Source of the DNA: Gammaproteobacteria bacterium
Lineage (GTDB): Bacteria; Pseudomonadota; Gammaproteobacteria; Pseudomonadales; Cellvibrionaceae
NCBI GenBank assembly: GCA_004172865.1
Contig: SEBV01000010.1
Coordinates: forward strand, 248,001 to 312,000
Direction: 5' to 3'
DNA length: 64,000 nucleotides
Shown here: piece by piece, positions 55,534 to 64,000 of the stretch
Numbering within the stretch: position 1 is the stretch's first letter
Layout: each line of letters starts with the position of its first letter
The notes under the pieces: generated by a model
What the model was told of the DNA's origin: nothing
Seen by the model: only the letters and a program-made list of their open reading frames with translations
Databases searched by the model: none
Program-made: the position numbers and the translations under genes

Positions 55534-56889
55534 ATGTATGAACAACGGATTTCAGCTTTATTACTGACATTAAATCTATTCGTGACACTATCATGCTTCG
55601 CACAAACTGAAACTGAAAAAATGGACAAAGTAGTCCAGTCCTACGTTGACAATCAACAATTTATGGGTTCAGTTTTGGTTGCGCAAGGCGATAACATTAT
55701 TTTGAATAAAGGCTATGGCTTTGCCAATGTAGAATGGGAAATTCCGAACACACCAGCCACTAAATTTAAACTAGCGTCAATTACAAAACAATTTACCGCA
55801 GCCAGTGTTTTGATACTTGAAGAACAAGGAAAATTAAAAACATCGGATTTCATTACCAAATATTTTCCAGATGTCCCTGCAGCATGGAATAAAATCACTA
55901 TTCTCAATTTGCTAAATCACAGTTCAGGCATACCAGATTTTACGACCTTCCCGAATTACGAATCTTTTCAGTTATCGCCCACCACCGCATCAAAAACAAT
56001 ACTAACATTCAAAGATATGCCTTTAGACTTTGACGCAGGCCAACGAGTAAGCTATTCCAGTTCGGGTTATATTTTATTGGGAGCCTTAATAGAAAAAATA
56101 AGCGGAAAAAGTTACGAGTCGTTTGTACAGGATAATATTTTTTCTCGCGTAAACATGACAAATTCCGGTTATGCCTCCAATACAGAAATAATCATTCATC
56201 AAGCATCTGGCTACACTTGGGGTCCAATTGGTGTTAATAACGCTACTTATATTGATATGTCAGTTCCTTACGCCGCAGGTGCTCTCTATTCAACAACTGG
56301 CGACTTATTGAAATGGGAGAATGCAGTTTTTGGTGGAAAATTATTATCCTCTTCCTCGCTAAAAAAAATGATTACACCCTACAAGGAAGATTATGCGTTA
56401 GGTGTCTTTGTAGCAACTAACAAAGGTCAAGCCATAGTTCAGCATAACGGCGAGATCAATGGCTTCAACACTAATCTCATCTACTACTTGGATAAAAAAA
56501 TTACTGTCGCAGTATTAGGAAATGTTAATACCTATGCGGTAGATGAAATTACAAATGCAATTGGTGCAATTGCACAAGGAGAAGATATTAAAAGCAGCAC
56601 TGTTCGCAAGGAAATTAAAATTTCTAACGAAATTTTAAAAAAATACGTGGGCTCATACGAGTTATCACCGTCAGTAAACATGATAATTACCCTGAATGGA
56701 AATCATCTAATTAGTCAAGTCTCTAATCAGCAACAAACTGCGCCGCTCTTTGCTGAGACAGATGCACGATTTTTTGTTAAAGCATTTGCTGCCCAAATAG
56801 TTTTTTTTGAAAACGAAAGCCAAGTGGTTACGCATTTAGTACTACATCAAGGCGGAAATGACAAAAAAGCTTTGAAAAAAAATAATTAG
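55534..56889 (+). CDS. Beta-lactamase-like (class C/PBP-type) serine hydrolase
   Basis: 451-residue secreted protein with a signal peptide (about 1-23, ending SCFA) and the S12 serine-hydrolase fold. The nucleophile motif S-x-x-K is Ser82-Lys85 (LASITKQFTAAS). The second motif is Tyr174-Ser-Ser (SYSSSGYILLG), where most relatives have Y-x-N. A third motif H-x-G appears as QHNGEINGF. A C-terminal beta region (about 360-450) follows. Relatives include esterases and D-aminopeptidases, so antibiotic resistance should not be assumed. Confidence 0.88.
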   Translation: MYEQRISALLLTLNLFVTLSCFAQTETEKMDKVVQSYVDNQQFMGSVLVAQGDNIILNKGYGFANVEWEIPNTPATKFKLASITKQFTAASVLILEEQGKLKTSDFITKYFPDVPAAWNKITILNLLNHSSGIPDFTTFPNYESFQLSPTTASKTILTFKDMPLDFDAGQRVSYSSSGYILLGALIEKISGKSYESFVQDNIFSRVNMTNSGYASNTEIIIHQASGYTWGPIGVNNATYIDMSVPYAAGALYSTTGDLLKWENAVFGGKLLSSSSLKKMITPYKEDYALGVFVATNKGQAIVQHNGEINGFNTNLIYYLDKKITVAVLGNVNTYAVDEITNAIGAIAQGEDIKSSTVRKEIKISNEILKKYVGSYELSPSVNMIITLNGNHLISQVSNQQQTAPLFAETDARFFVKAFAAQIVFFENESQVVTHLVLHQGGNDKKALKKNN

Positions 56890-56915
56890 TATTGAAGCCG
56901 TAGAATTACTTAAAC

Positions 56916-57857
56916 CTAACGCGCGGTGAAAGATTTTTGTCTGCGCATTAAGGTTGATTTTCCGAATAGGGAATCAATTAAATCTACTGCAACTTCTGCG
57001 GTGCGATTGCGAACATCTAAGGCGGGGTTTAATTCCATTACATCAAGCGAAGCCATTAAACCTGTGTCGGCAATCATTTCCATACAGAGTTGTGCTTCGC
57101 GATACGTAGGGCCGCCGAAAATAGTGGTGCCTACGCCGGGTGCTATATCCGGGTCTAAAAAATCCACATCGAAACTAACATGAACGTGCGTGTTTTCATC
57201 GAGGTCGGCGAGTGCCAATTCCATGGTGTGGCGCATCCCCATCTCGTCGATAAAGCGCATATCAAACACTTCCAAATCTTGATCGTGTACGAATTTTTTT
57301 TCGCCAGCATCAACGCTGCGAATTCCAATTTGGCGAATCCATTTGGGGCTAATCGCTGGTACGTGTCCGCCAATTTCAATTAATTCTTGCGGGCCGAAAC
57401 CACATAAACACGCGACCGGCATACCGTGAATATTTCCGCTGGGTGTGAGTTCGCTGGTATTAAAATCGGCGTGGGCATCCAACCAAATAATGCGCAATTT
57501 TTTATTGTTCTCGCGACAGTGACGTGCAACGGCGCTGATTGAACCTATACCAAGACAATGATCGCCGCCCAATAAAATTGGTAAGCGCTGCAATTTTAAT
57601 TCAGCGTAAACAGCATCGTGTACAACGCGGTTCCATTCTGTGACTTCACTTAAATGGCGATAGCCTTGTTCAGCGGAAAGGCCAGGATTGAACGGGCCAT
57701 TTAAATTGCCGCGATCAACCACGTCAACATCCTGCGCTTGTAAAGTTGACACTAAATTTGCGATGCGAATGGCCTCTGGCCCCATGCTTGCGCCGCGAGT
57801 TCCTGCACCAATATCAGTTGGTGCGCCAATGAGGGATACCGCTCTCAACTCTGTCAT
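56916..57857 (-). CDS. rocF: Arginase
   Basis: Ureohydrolase of 313 residues converting arginine to ornithine and urea. Mn ligands are in LLGGDHCLGIGS, WLDAHADFNT and VSFDVDFLDPDIAPGVGT; MELNPALDVRNRTAEVAVDL is the typical arginase C-terminal motif and separates it from agmatinase. Start MTELRAVSLIGAPTDIGAGT fits the family. It stands alone between the serine hydrolase (convergent) and the LLM oxidoreductase (divergent); no urease or ornithine aminotransferase is adjacent. Confidence 0.93.
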   Translation of the reverse strand: MTELRAVSLIGAPTDIGAGTRGASMGPEAIRIANLVSTLQAQDVDVVDRGNLNGPFNPGLSAEQGYRHLSEVTEWNRVVHDAVYAELKLQRLPILLGGDHCLGIGSISAVARHCRENNKKLRIIWLDAHADFNTSELTPSGNIHGMPVACLCGFGPQELIEIGGHVPAISPKWIRQIGIRSVDAGEKKFVHDQDLEVFDMRFIDEMGMRHTMELALADLDENTHVHVSFDVDFLDPDIAPGVGTTIFGGPTYREAQLCMEMIADTGLMASLDVMELNPALDVRNRTAEVAVDLIDSLFGKSTLMRRQKSFTAR

Positions 57858-58191
57858 ATCAATGCCCTTTATTGCGGTTGATTATGCAATTGAACACAGA
57901 AAAATCTGCATTTAAATAATGGTGTTAAAACTATAGTGAGATAAAAATTAAATCTACAGTTCACCCAACTGAATGCGATGAAATATAACAAGATTGAATC
58001 TGCGTATCTGTTATGACCATAACACAGCAAGCTCTCCAGCTTTACTTCAATATATTTCATTCACTACTTTTCTTTTCTACTAATTCGGATTAACACGACA
58101 TCCATTCGCAACTTGAAAAAATATTTACCACCCCCACTTATAAATTTATTCGCGTATCTATGTTGTTGCGCACCTCAGAGAAGTATCCTCC
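57858..58191. promoter_or_regulatory. Divergent intergenic region between arginase and the LLM oxidoreductase
   Basis: 334 bases that must carry the promoters of both divergent genes. It is AT-rich. I find no convincing ORF, terminator or clear operator palindrome; the region was read by eye only. Confidence 0.45.
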
Positions 58192-59184
58192 ATGCTAAAA
58201 AATATCCCCTTTTCATTACTCGAATTAGCGTCCATCCGCGAAGGCGGGAGCGTCGGTGAAACGCTGCAAAACTCCTTATGTTATGCGCAAGCTGCTGAAA
58301 AACTTGGCTTTAATCGTTTTTGGTTGGCGGAGCATCACAATATGGAGGGCATTGCCAGCTCGGCAACGGCAGTATTGATTGGTCATATTGCGGGTGGTAC
58401 TAAAACCTTACGAGTTGGCTCCGGTGGAATTATGTTGCCGAACCATCCGCCACTGGTGATTGCGGAACAATTTGGAACCCTGGCGAGTTTGTACCCAGAC
58501 CGAATTGATTTAGGATTGGGTCGCGCACCAGGCACAGACCAGATTACCAGCCGCGCCTTACGACGCGATAATCTTGCGGCAGATCAATTCCCCACCGAAG
58601 TAAATTTACTGCAACAATTGTTGGCGCCCTTAACGCGTGGGCAAAATTTAAAAGCAATTCCCGGTGCAGGCACCGAAGTTCCCATCTGGCTTTTAGGTTC
58701 AAGTTTATTTAGTGCGCAGCTCGCGGCAAAGCGCGGTTTGCCTTACGCTTTTGCCGGGCATTTTGCGCCGCGTTTAATGCGCGATGCGGTGCGAATTTAT
58801 CAAACACAATTTCAGCCTTCAGCCACTCTTGATAACCCTTATGTGATGTTGGGTCTACCTGTTATCGTTGCAAAAACTGAAGCAGAAGCAAAATATTTAG
58901 CGACGACAAGCCACCAGAGAATTTTAGCTTTATTGCGCGGCCAACCGCTGTGGCTGAAGCCACCGGTGGAAAGCATGAATGGTTTATGGAACATTGAAGA
59001 AGAACTTCACGTGAAAGATTTTTTAGGATTAGCAGCAGTGGGAAATCCCGAACAAGTTAAAAGTAAATTGGAAAATCTTGTACGCGAATTAAATATTAAT
59101 GAATTTATGTTTACGAACGATTTGTACGATCCGCAACAACGAATTGATTCGCTGCAATTCCTGGCGGATTTTAAAGCTGCATAA
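58192..59184 (+). CDS. LLM-class flavin-dependent oxidoreductase (luciferase-like)
   Basis: 330-residue TIM-barrel protein of the MsnO8/YhbW-type group. Features: [20 protein letters not shown] at the N-terminus, [40 protein letters not shown] and [17 protein letters not shown]. It probably uses FMNH2 with a reductase partner encoded elsewhere. Substrate unknown. A strong terminator follows. Confidence 0.92.
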   Translation: MLKNIPFSLLELASIREGGSVGETLQNSLCYAQAAEKLGFNRFWLAEHHNMEGIASSATAVLIGHIAGGTKTLRVGSGGIMLPNHPPLVIAEQFGTLASLYPDRIDLGLGRAPGTDQITSRALRRDNLAADQFPTEVNLLQQLLAPLTRGQNLKAIPGAGTEVPIWLLGSSLFSAQLAAKRGLPYAFAGHFAPRLMRDAVRIYQTQFQPSATLDNPYVMLGLPVIVAKTEAEAKYLATTSHQRILALLRGQPLWLKPPVESMNGLWNIEEELHVKDFLGLAAVGNPEQVKSKLENLVRELNINEFMFTNDLYDPQQRIDSLQFLADFKAA

Positions 59185-59201
59185 TTTTTCTAGTCGATAA
59201 T

Positions 59202-59231
59202 AAAAAGCCCCGGTTTTTGCCGGGGCTTTTT
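59202..59231. terminator. Bidirectional terminator between the LLM gene and the GH16 laminarinase gene
   Basis: Perfect 12-bp inverted repeat AAAAAGCCCCGG (59202-59213) and CCGGGGCTTTTT (59220-59231), 6-base loop, flanked by A and T runs so that it can end both convergent transcripts. Confidence 0.95.
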
Positions 59232-59258
59232 ATTTCTAGCAACTAAACAGCGTTGGGA

Positions 59259-61541
59259 TTACTGCGTAAATTGCACCCAGGCTGTATCCACCGCACCAAC
59301 ATTTTGCCCAATGGTGTAGCTGTAGCGAACTACGGCACCCACTGGAACACCGGTCACCGTTAAGGTATTTGTGTTGTCGGCATTGTGAGTGAGGCGAACA
59401 TTTTGTTGGCCGCCACCATTTACGGTGTAATGAATATCTACCCAGGGAGCATTATTCGCATAAAACTTAACGCTAGTGGTTGTAGGCTTGGTGTATCCGT
59501 AAGCGGCAGCCGCTGAGCTTGACGAGCTGCTCGCCACTGAACTTTTGCTTGAGCTACTTGAACTGGCTACCGAGCTTTTGCTGGAGCTTGATGAACTCAC
59601 CGCAGCTGGCAAGGTAAATTGCACCCAAGCAGTATCAGCAGCGCCCGTTGCTTGACCAACGGTGTAGCTGTAACGCACCACGGCACCAGCAGGAATTCCT
59701 GTTAACGCGTAAGTGTTTGAGTTATCCGCATTGTGCGTTAAGCGAATATTTTGCTGTGCTCCACCATTAATAGTGAAATGAATATCTGCCCAAGATGCAT
59801 TGTTCACGTAAAAGTTCACGCTGGTATTCGACACAACTGTATGGCCATTAGTGGCAGCAACCGATGATGACGAAGACGATGAAGAACTTTTTACACTGCT
59901 GCTAGCAACGCTGACTTTTGATGATGAGGAAGCCACGCTAGCTTTTGACGATGAAGAAACACTGCTAACCACTGACGCCACGCTTGATGATTTAGCGCTC
60001 GACTTGGCTGAACTCGCCACCGACGATGACGATGCGACGGCTTGGCAAGCAGCGCTGGTGCCGCACTCCCAAACGACATCGTCAATCGCCATTTCAAAGT
60101 TAGCAGTAGGTTGTGGATCTATGCTGGCAATATTGAACAGTGAGGACATAGATTGCAGCGCGTTAATGCCACGGATTGCCGAAATCGGAATAGTAGCCTG
60201 TGCCCAATCACCAGTACGCACTAAACCATAAGTGGTGGTATTGGCCGGAAAGTTGACGTAATTCTCGTTGGTGAAAGTATCTGAGATTCCAACTTTGAAA
60301 CCTACGTTTGCAGGAATCTTAATTCTGAATTTAAGGTTGCCGTTCACAAAATTGCTCATGTCACGCGCTTGCCTTGACGCAATACCACCACCAAACCATT
60401 GTGGTGCCGCGTATTTCCAGGCAATCACATTGCTACCTTCATACGCAGGAATAGTGCCCGCTGAGGTAGACGTTGTATTCCAAATCCAGATATCAGATGT
60501 CACGCCAGCTTCTTGCTTATTGGTCACAGAATTGCTGTCAGTGAACACCCCGAAGGTGCCAGTTTCTGGTTTAGTTTGGTTACCCAACTTCACTTCACCT
60601 TTACCGTCTAACTGATAAACGCGAATGTAGTCGATGTACATGGTGCCCGGTAAAGGCGCGGTCACTTGTGATGGATTTGCAGCATCCGTGAAATTTCCAC
60701 CTACTGCCAAATTGAACAGGAAGTAGAAGGGAGCTTGGAATTCAGAAGATTCTGACGTGATTGGAATTGGCGTGTTGTACATATCGTGTTCAACGTTGTT
60801 ATCAATAACGGTGAAACGAATTTGGGTATCCGTCCAATACATGCGATAAGTTACAAAGCGATTCACCAAAGGTGTGCTGGCAACATAAGCATTTTTGGTT
60901 TGCCATGCAGTGGATGCCGCACAGGATTCATTGCCAGTAACACAGGCTGTAGTTGAGTAGAAAATCGCGTTGGAGCCGGTGTAGCTATTAATGTCTGCAC
61001 CTGCCAAACCTGCGCCTGCTCTGCCCGCCGCGCTGTGGCCCATCTCCATAATGTCCAGCTCACCTTTTGATGGCCATGACGCAAGACTGGTGCCTAACAT
61101 CCAACCCGCTGGCCACAAACCTGTGCCCACTTGCGGTGTGCTCATACGGAATTCGATCATGCCGTATTTCACTTGCAATTTATTGGCAGAATCAATTTTG
61201 CCGGATGTAAATGAATGAGTGCCTTTGGTTTCTCTGCGCGCTTGAATCGCGAGGGCTTTAGTAGCAGGCTCAAAGGGAACGTTAACGATACTCAAATTGT
61301 TTGGGCTGTAATATTCCAGCTCCTGATTACCCCAACCGCACAGGCCAATCTCGCAGCCATCGCCGTCAACAGAGTTCCATAAAGTCGAATCGAGTGTATT
61401 AAAGTTTTCTTCGTACAATAAACTTCCGATAGTAGGGTTAAGTACATCTGCCATTGCCGGAGCAGCCGAAAGCATGAACATGCTCGCCATAACGGCGATT
61501 TTGGTCGTTAGACCAGAATTATTTTTATTAACTGTTTTCAT
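59259..61541 (-). CDS. Secreted GH16 endo-beta-1,3-glucanase (laminarinase) with two CBM56-like modules
   Basis: 760 residues. Signal peptide (about 1-31, ending APAMA), then a normal-order GH16 domain (about 38-313) starting YEENFNTLDSTLWNSVDGDG. The active site is GELDIMEMGH (Glu161, Asp163, Glu166; ExDxxE with the beta-bulge typical of laminarinases). A beta-sandwich region (about 320-495, GVTSDIWIWNTT to MAIDDVVWECG) resembles a carbohydrate-binding module. Two CBM56-like modules (about 570-650 and 675-760), each with W(A/V)DIHxTxNGGxQQNxRLTHNAD and DTAWVQFT, bind beta-1,3-glucan in known cases. They are joined by long Ser/Ala/Lys linkers. This multi-modular, Ser-linked style is typical of Cellvibrio enzymes. 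Confidence 0.92.
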   Translation of the reverse strand: MKTVNKNNSGLTTKIAVMASMFMLSAAPAMADVLNPTIGSLLYEENFNTLDSTLWNSVDGDGCEIGLCGWGNQELEYYSPNNLSIVNVPFEPATKALAIQARRETKGTHSFTSGKIDSANKLQVKYGMIEFRMSTPQVGTGLWPAGWMLGTSLASWPSKGELDIMEMGHSAAGRAGAGLAGADINSYTGSNAIFYSTTACVTGNESCAASTAWQTKNAYVASTPLVNRFVTYRMYWTDTQIRFTVIDNNVEHDMYNTPIPITSESSEFQAPFYFLFNLAVGGNFTDAANPSQVTAPLPGTMYIDYIRVYQLDGKGEVKLGNQTKPETGTFGVFTDSNSVTNKQEAGVTSDIWIWNTTSTSAGTIPAYEGSNVIAWKYAAPQWFGGGIASRQARDMSNFVNGNLKFRIKIPANVGFKVGISDTFTNENYVNFPANTTTYGLVRTGDWAQATIPISAIRGINALQSMSSLFNIASIDPQPTANFEMAIDDVVWECGTSAACQAVASSSSVASSAKSSAKSSSVASVVSSVSSSSKASVASSSSKVSVASSSVKSSSSSSSSSVAATNGHTVVSNTSVNFYVNNASWADIHFTINGGAQQNIRLTHNADNSNTYALTGIPAGAVVRYSYTVGQATGAADTAWVQFTLPAAVSSSSSSKSSVASSSSSSKSSVASSSSSSAAAAYGYTKPTTTSVKFYANNAPWVDIHYTVNGGGQQNVRLTHNADNTNTLTVTGVPVGAVVRYSYTIGQNVGAVDTAWVQFTQ

Positions 61542-61937
61542 TAAAAGTTACCCTCAACTTTAGCGTTATTATTACCAGGGATAGTTGAAAGCCAGAACCT
61601 TACTCCATTAACGCTTTGACTTAATGCGCGCAGGCATATCGAATAAATGGACGCCTAACGCTGTAGTGCGCACTCATAGTTCCATTGGAGCTTTGTAGCG
61701 TCGTCCCATGTTGATAAAGATCAGTAAAGTGAACCTGTGCCGGCCATAAAATTAAAAGTGGGATAGTAAAACCATCACAAGCTGAGTATTTCTGACACCT
61801 TTGCGAGTAACATCGAGTAATCTCGACTTTGTTGAAAAAAGCGAAAGTTGGATGGCGTACAGATGAGCCTTGCCCAATTCGCTTTAATATCCAATGCGTG
61901 CAAGCTAACCAAAGTAAAAAAACCAAGCAGGGACAAC
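61542..61937. promoter_or_regulatory. Divergent intergenic region between the laminarinase and the lipid-transport operon
   Basis: 396 bases upstream of both divergent genes. Frames that cross it (such as minus-strand 61926-61621) lack ribosome-binding sites and family features and are not called. No terminator or operator repeat stands out by eye. Confidence 0.45.
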
Positions 61938-63050
61938 ATGACCAAGGCTAGTTTCCAGATAGAAACGCAAAACACACAATCAACGCTGTTCCTTAGTGAT
62001 GACTGGCAACTCGGTGAAGCCCCCGAGGCAGATGCTATTTTTGCGGAAATTCCAGCAGATACAACTCATCTGAAAATTGATACCAGCAAACTCGGCGAAT
62101 GGGATTCGAGCCTGGCAATTCTTCAATTGCAGATTGCACGTTGGTGCGAAGAAAAAAATATCCAACTCGATACCCATGAAACGCCGCAAGGCCTACAACA
62201 ATTATTGCTCCTCGCGACTGCTGTACCCGCCAATAAAAACAGTAGCGAAAAAAAGCCTGAGCCATTCGTACAGCGACTTAACAAAAAGCTGCAGACGCAA
62301 TGGCAATCCATCAGTGCTTCATTGGTTTTTATCGGCGACATCAGTCTCGCGTTTTTACAATGGATTCACGGCAAATCCAAAACCCGTCGCATCGATATCT
62401 TATATTTTGTCCAACAAGCTGGCCCAAGTGCCTTAGGCATAGTGACCTTGATCAGCCTATTGGTCGGGATGATCCTCGCGTATCTCGGCTCGGTGCAATT
62501 GCGACAACTTGGCGCGCAAGTTTATGTAGCGGATTTAGTATCCCTCGGCATGGTTCGCGAAATGGGTGCGCTTATGACCGCCGTGATTATGGCTGGCCGA
62601 ACCGGCGCAGCTTACGCCGCACAAATTGGAACAATGCAGGTCAATGAAGAGATAGATGCGCTAAAAACCATGGGCGTATCCAGCATGGAGTTTCTGGTGC
62701 TGCCGCGTTTAATTGCGCTCGTTTTTGTAATGCCTCTCTTGTGCATATACGCCGACATCATCGGCATGGCAGGCGGTGCACTCATCGCTGCCAATATGGA
62801 CGTAAGTTTTACGCAATACATTCAACAATCACGCAATGCCGTCGACTTGGTTGATATCTCCACGGGGCTATTTAAAAGCTTATTTTTTGGAATGTTGATC
62901 GCCATCGCCGGCTGTCAATCAGGTTTGCAATGCGGGCGCGACTCAGATGCGGTCGGTGTAGCAACAACCAATGCGGTCGTAAGAGCCATTGTGTATTTGG
63001 TAATTGCAGATGCGGCTTTTAATATTCTCTACGATAAATTGGGGATTTAA
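61938..63050 (+). CDS. MlaE-type ABC permease with N-terminal STAS-like domain
   Basis: About 370 residues from the ATG at 61938, which has AGGGA upstream. The N-terminal about 100 residues (LFLSDDWQLGEAPEADAIFA, then TTHLKIDTSKLGEWDSSLAI) look like a STAS domain, which in Escherichia coli Mla is the separate MlaB protein. The MlaE permease core follows (about 140-370) with SLLVGMILAYLGSVQLRQLG, GRTGAAYAAQIGTMQVNEEI and IAGCQSGLQCGRDSDAVGVA. The product moves phospholipid between membranes together with the ATPase and MCE protein that follow. Stop overlaps the next ATG by one base (TAATG). Confidence 0.9.
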   Translation: MTKASFQIETQNTQSTLFLSDDWQLGEAPEADAIFAEIPADTTHLKIDTSKLGEWDSSLAILQLQIARWCEEKNIQLDTHETPQGLQQLLLLATAVPANKNSSEKKPEPFVQRLNKKLQTQWQSISASLVFIGDISLAFLQWIHGKSKTRRIDILYFVQQAGPSALGIVTLISLLVGMILAYLGSVQLRQLGAQVYVADLVSLGMVREMGALMTAVIMAGRTGAAYAAQIGTMQVNEEIDALKTMGVSSMEFLVLPRLIALVFVMPLLCIYADIIGMAGGALIAANMDVSFTQYIQQSRNAVDLVDISTGLFKSLFFGMLIAIAGCQSGLQCGRDSDAVGVATTNAVVRAIVYLVIADAAFNILYDKLGI

Positions 63051-63886
63051 TGATGGCCGACCAGGAAATTAACCAGGGCGCTGCTAAGACGCCAACCGAT
63101 GAGCCGGAAAAAACTCCATTTATTTCGATCAATAATTTAAGCATTGGTTACAAAGAACCCGCCGTACAAAGTAATCTGAATTTTACGATTAATAAAAACG
63201 ATATATTTTTTATTATCGGTGGTAGCGGTTGCGGTAAAACCACGCTGCTAAAAACCATGATTGGTTTAGTTCCTCCATTGAAAGGCGAAGTACTTTATAA
63301 AGGGCAAAACTATTACACGGCAGATGAACCCAATCGCCTTGAATTATTAAAAAGCTGGGGCATTACCTTTCAAACCGGCGCGCTCTTTTCCAGTATGAGT
63401 CTTGGCGAAAATGTCGCCCTGCCCTTACAGCTTTATACCGACCTCAGCGAAAAACAAATCGCCGAAACCGTCGCCTACAAATTGGCGCTGGTCGGCCTCG
63501 CCGGTTTTGAAAAATATTATCCATCGGAGCTAAGCGGTGGTATGCACAAACGCGCGGGCCTAGCACGCGCAATCGCATTAGATCCGAAATTATTATTTTT
63601 TGACGAGCCATCTGCAGGCTTGGACCCAATCAGCTCGCTTCGACTTGATCAACTTATTGTGCAAGTGTGTCAGGCGCTGGACTCCACCGTCATCATTGTC
63701 TCTCATGAACTGCCCAGCATTTTAACCATCGGCACCAATTCCGTATTTTTGGATGCGCAAACGAAAACCATGCTAGATAGCGGTGATCCGAAAAAATTAT
63801 TGGCAAGCAGCAAAGAAGAAAAAGTGCGGCAATTCCTAACCCGCGCCGAAAACAAAACTCAACCGGATGAAGAAAAAATATCATGA
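63050..63886 (+). CDS. MlaF-type ABC ATPase of a lipid-transport system
   Basis: 278 residues. Walker A is GGSGCGKT (57-64), signature LSGGMHKRAGLARAIA and Walker B LLFFDEPSAGLDP are intact, and the H-loop is in IIVSHELPSI. The N-terminus has a short polar extension. Tandem ATG codons at 63050 and 63053 leave the start uncertain by one residue. The stop overlaps the MCE gene by four bases (ATGA), so three genes are translationally coupled. Confidence 0.93.
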   Translation: MMADQEINQGAAKTPTDEPEKTPFISINNLSIGYKEPAVQSNLNFTINKNDIFFIIGGSGCGKTTLLKTMIGLVPPLKGEVLYKGQNYYTADEPNRLELLKSWGITFQTGALFSSMSLGENVALPLQLYTDLSEKQIAETVAYKLALVGLAGFEKYYPSELSGGMHKRAGLARAIALDPKLLFFDEPSAGLDPISSLRLDQLIVQVCQALDSTVIIVSHELPSILTIGTNSVFLDAQTKTMLDSGDPKKLLASSKEEKVRQFLTRAENKTQPDEEKIS

Positions 63887-64000
63887 CCAAAAATACTAAA
63901 AACACTTCGTTTGCGATAGGTGCTTTTATAGTTGGCGCGTTGCTGCTTGTTTTCGTTGCCTTACTCTTCTTTTCAGGCGGCAGATTTTTTTCGGAAAAGG
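63883..64000 (+). CDS. MCE-family (MlaD-like) substrate-binding protein, 5' end only
   Basis: 39 codons are visible before the window ends, starting at the ATG at 63883 that overlaps the ATPase stop. The sequence has a short polar start (MTKNTKNTSFAIGAF) and a transmembrane segment (IVGALLLVFVALLFF) as in membrane-anchored MCE proteins. The MCE domain itself lies outside the window; the call rests on operon position and the N-terminal anchor. Confidence 0.75.
   Translation, partial: MTKNTKNTSFAIGAFIVGALLLVFVALLFFSGGRFFSEK

Noticed and set aside
61621-61926. 101-codon minus-strand frame in the laminarinase/mlaE intergenic region
   Set aside because: No ribosome-binding site, odd composition, and it occupies the expected promoter region of two divergent genes.

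Overview
The window looks like chromosomal DNA of a gammaproteobacterium, most likely Cellvibrionaceae (Cellvibrio-like). The reasons are the gammaproteobacterial gene orders (aspS-yebC-ruvCAB-ybgC-tolQRAB; arsC-wrbA-DUF2069; permease-ATPase-MCE lipid transport), the moderately low GC, and secreted polysaccharide-degrading enzymes with Ser-rich linkers and carbohydrate-binding modules. The taxon is inferred from gene content only. No tRNA, rRNA, CRISPR array, insertion sequence or prophage was seen.

Layout. 1-17952 is almost entirely minus strand. It holds the Tol-Pal envelope genes (tolB partial, tolA, tolR, tolQ, ybgC), the Holliday-junction genes ruvB, ruvA and ruvC, yebC, aspS, an FmdB-like zinc ribbon, mtgA, a DUF4124 protein, a large DUF349 protein, a GntP permease and a Rieske protein. 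Accessory genes interrupt this cluster: a GH16 lichenase and a GNAT acetyltransferase lie between ruvC and yebC, and a Wzz-like protein lies between yebC and aspS. 18236-33642 is plus strand. A DUF1704 metallopeptidase-like gene and a small unknown are followed by a five-gene block: GAF-HlyD adaptor, M50 metalloprotease-HlyD protein, periplasmic HlyD adaptor, a 2303-residue LEPR-XLL/DUF4347/cadherin-like protein, and a membrane diguanylate cyclase. 33808-41206 holds an unknown secreted protein, avtA, a response regulator, yihY, and the run arsC, wrbA, DUF2069, sppA. 41310-51634 is mixed: VOC and DoxX-like proteins, a 1313-residue hybrid kinase, a PEP-CTERM protein, CsbD, and a small VOC/ABM/SDR/AraC group in which the SDR gene is frameshifted. 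51826-64000 holds a GH97 glycosidase, ndpA, ridA, a serine hydrolase, arginase, a luciferase-like oxidoreductase, a second GH16 enzyme with two CBM56-like modules, and the start of an Mla-type lipid-transport operon cut by the window end.

Most notable: (1) the 20191-33642 block reads as a dedicated system for placing a giant cadherin-like protein at the cell envelope, with an M50 site-2-protease-type membrane protein in place of a type I ABC exporter and a c-di-GMP synthase as the last gene; (2) the GH16 at 5929-7074 has its domain halves in swapped order, like the naturally circularly permuted lichenase of Fibrobacter succinogenes, with a CBM6 added. The two GH16 enzymes, the GH97 and the carbohydrate-binding modules suggest a mixed-linkage beta-glucan, laminarin and alpha-galactoside or starch-type diet.
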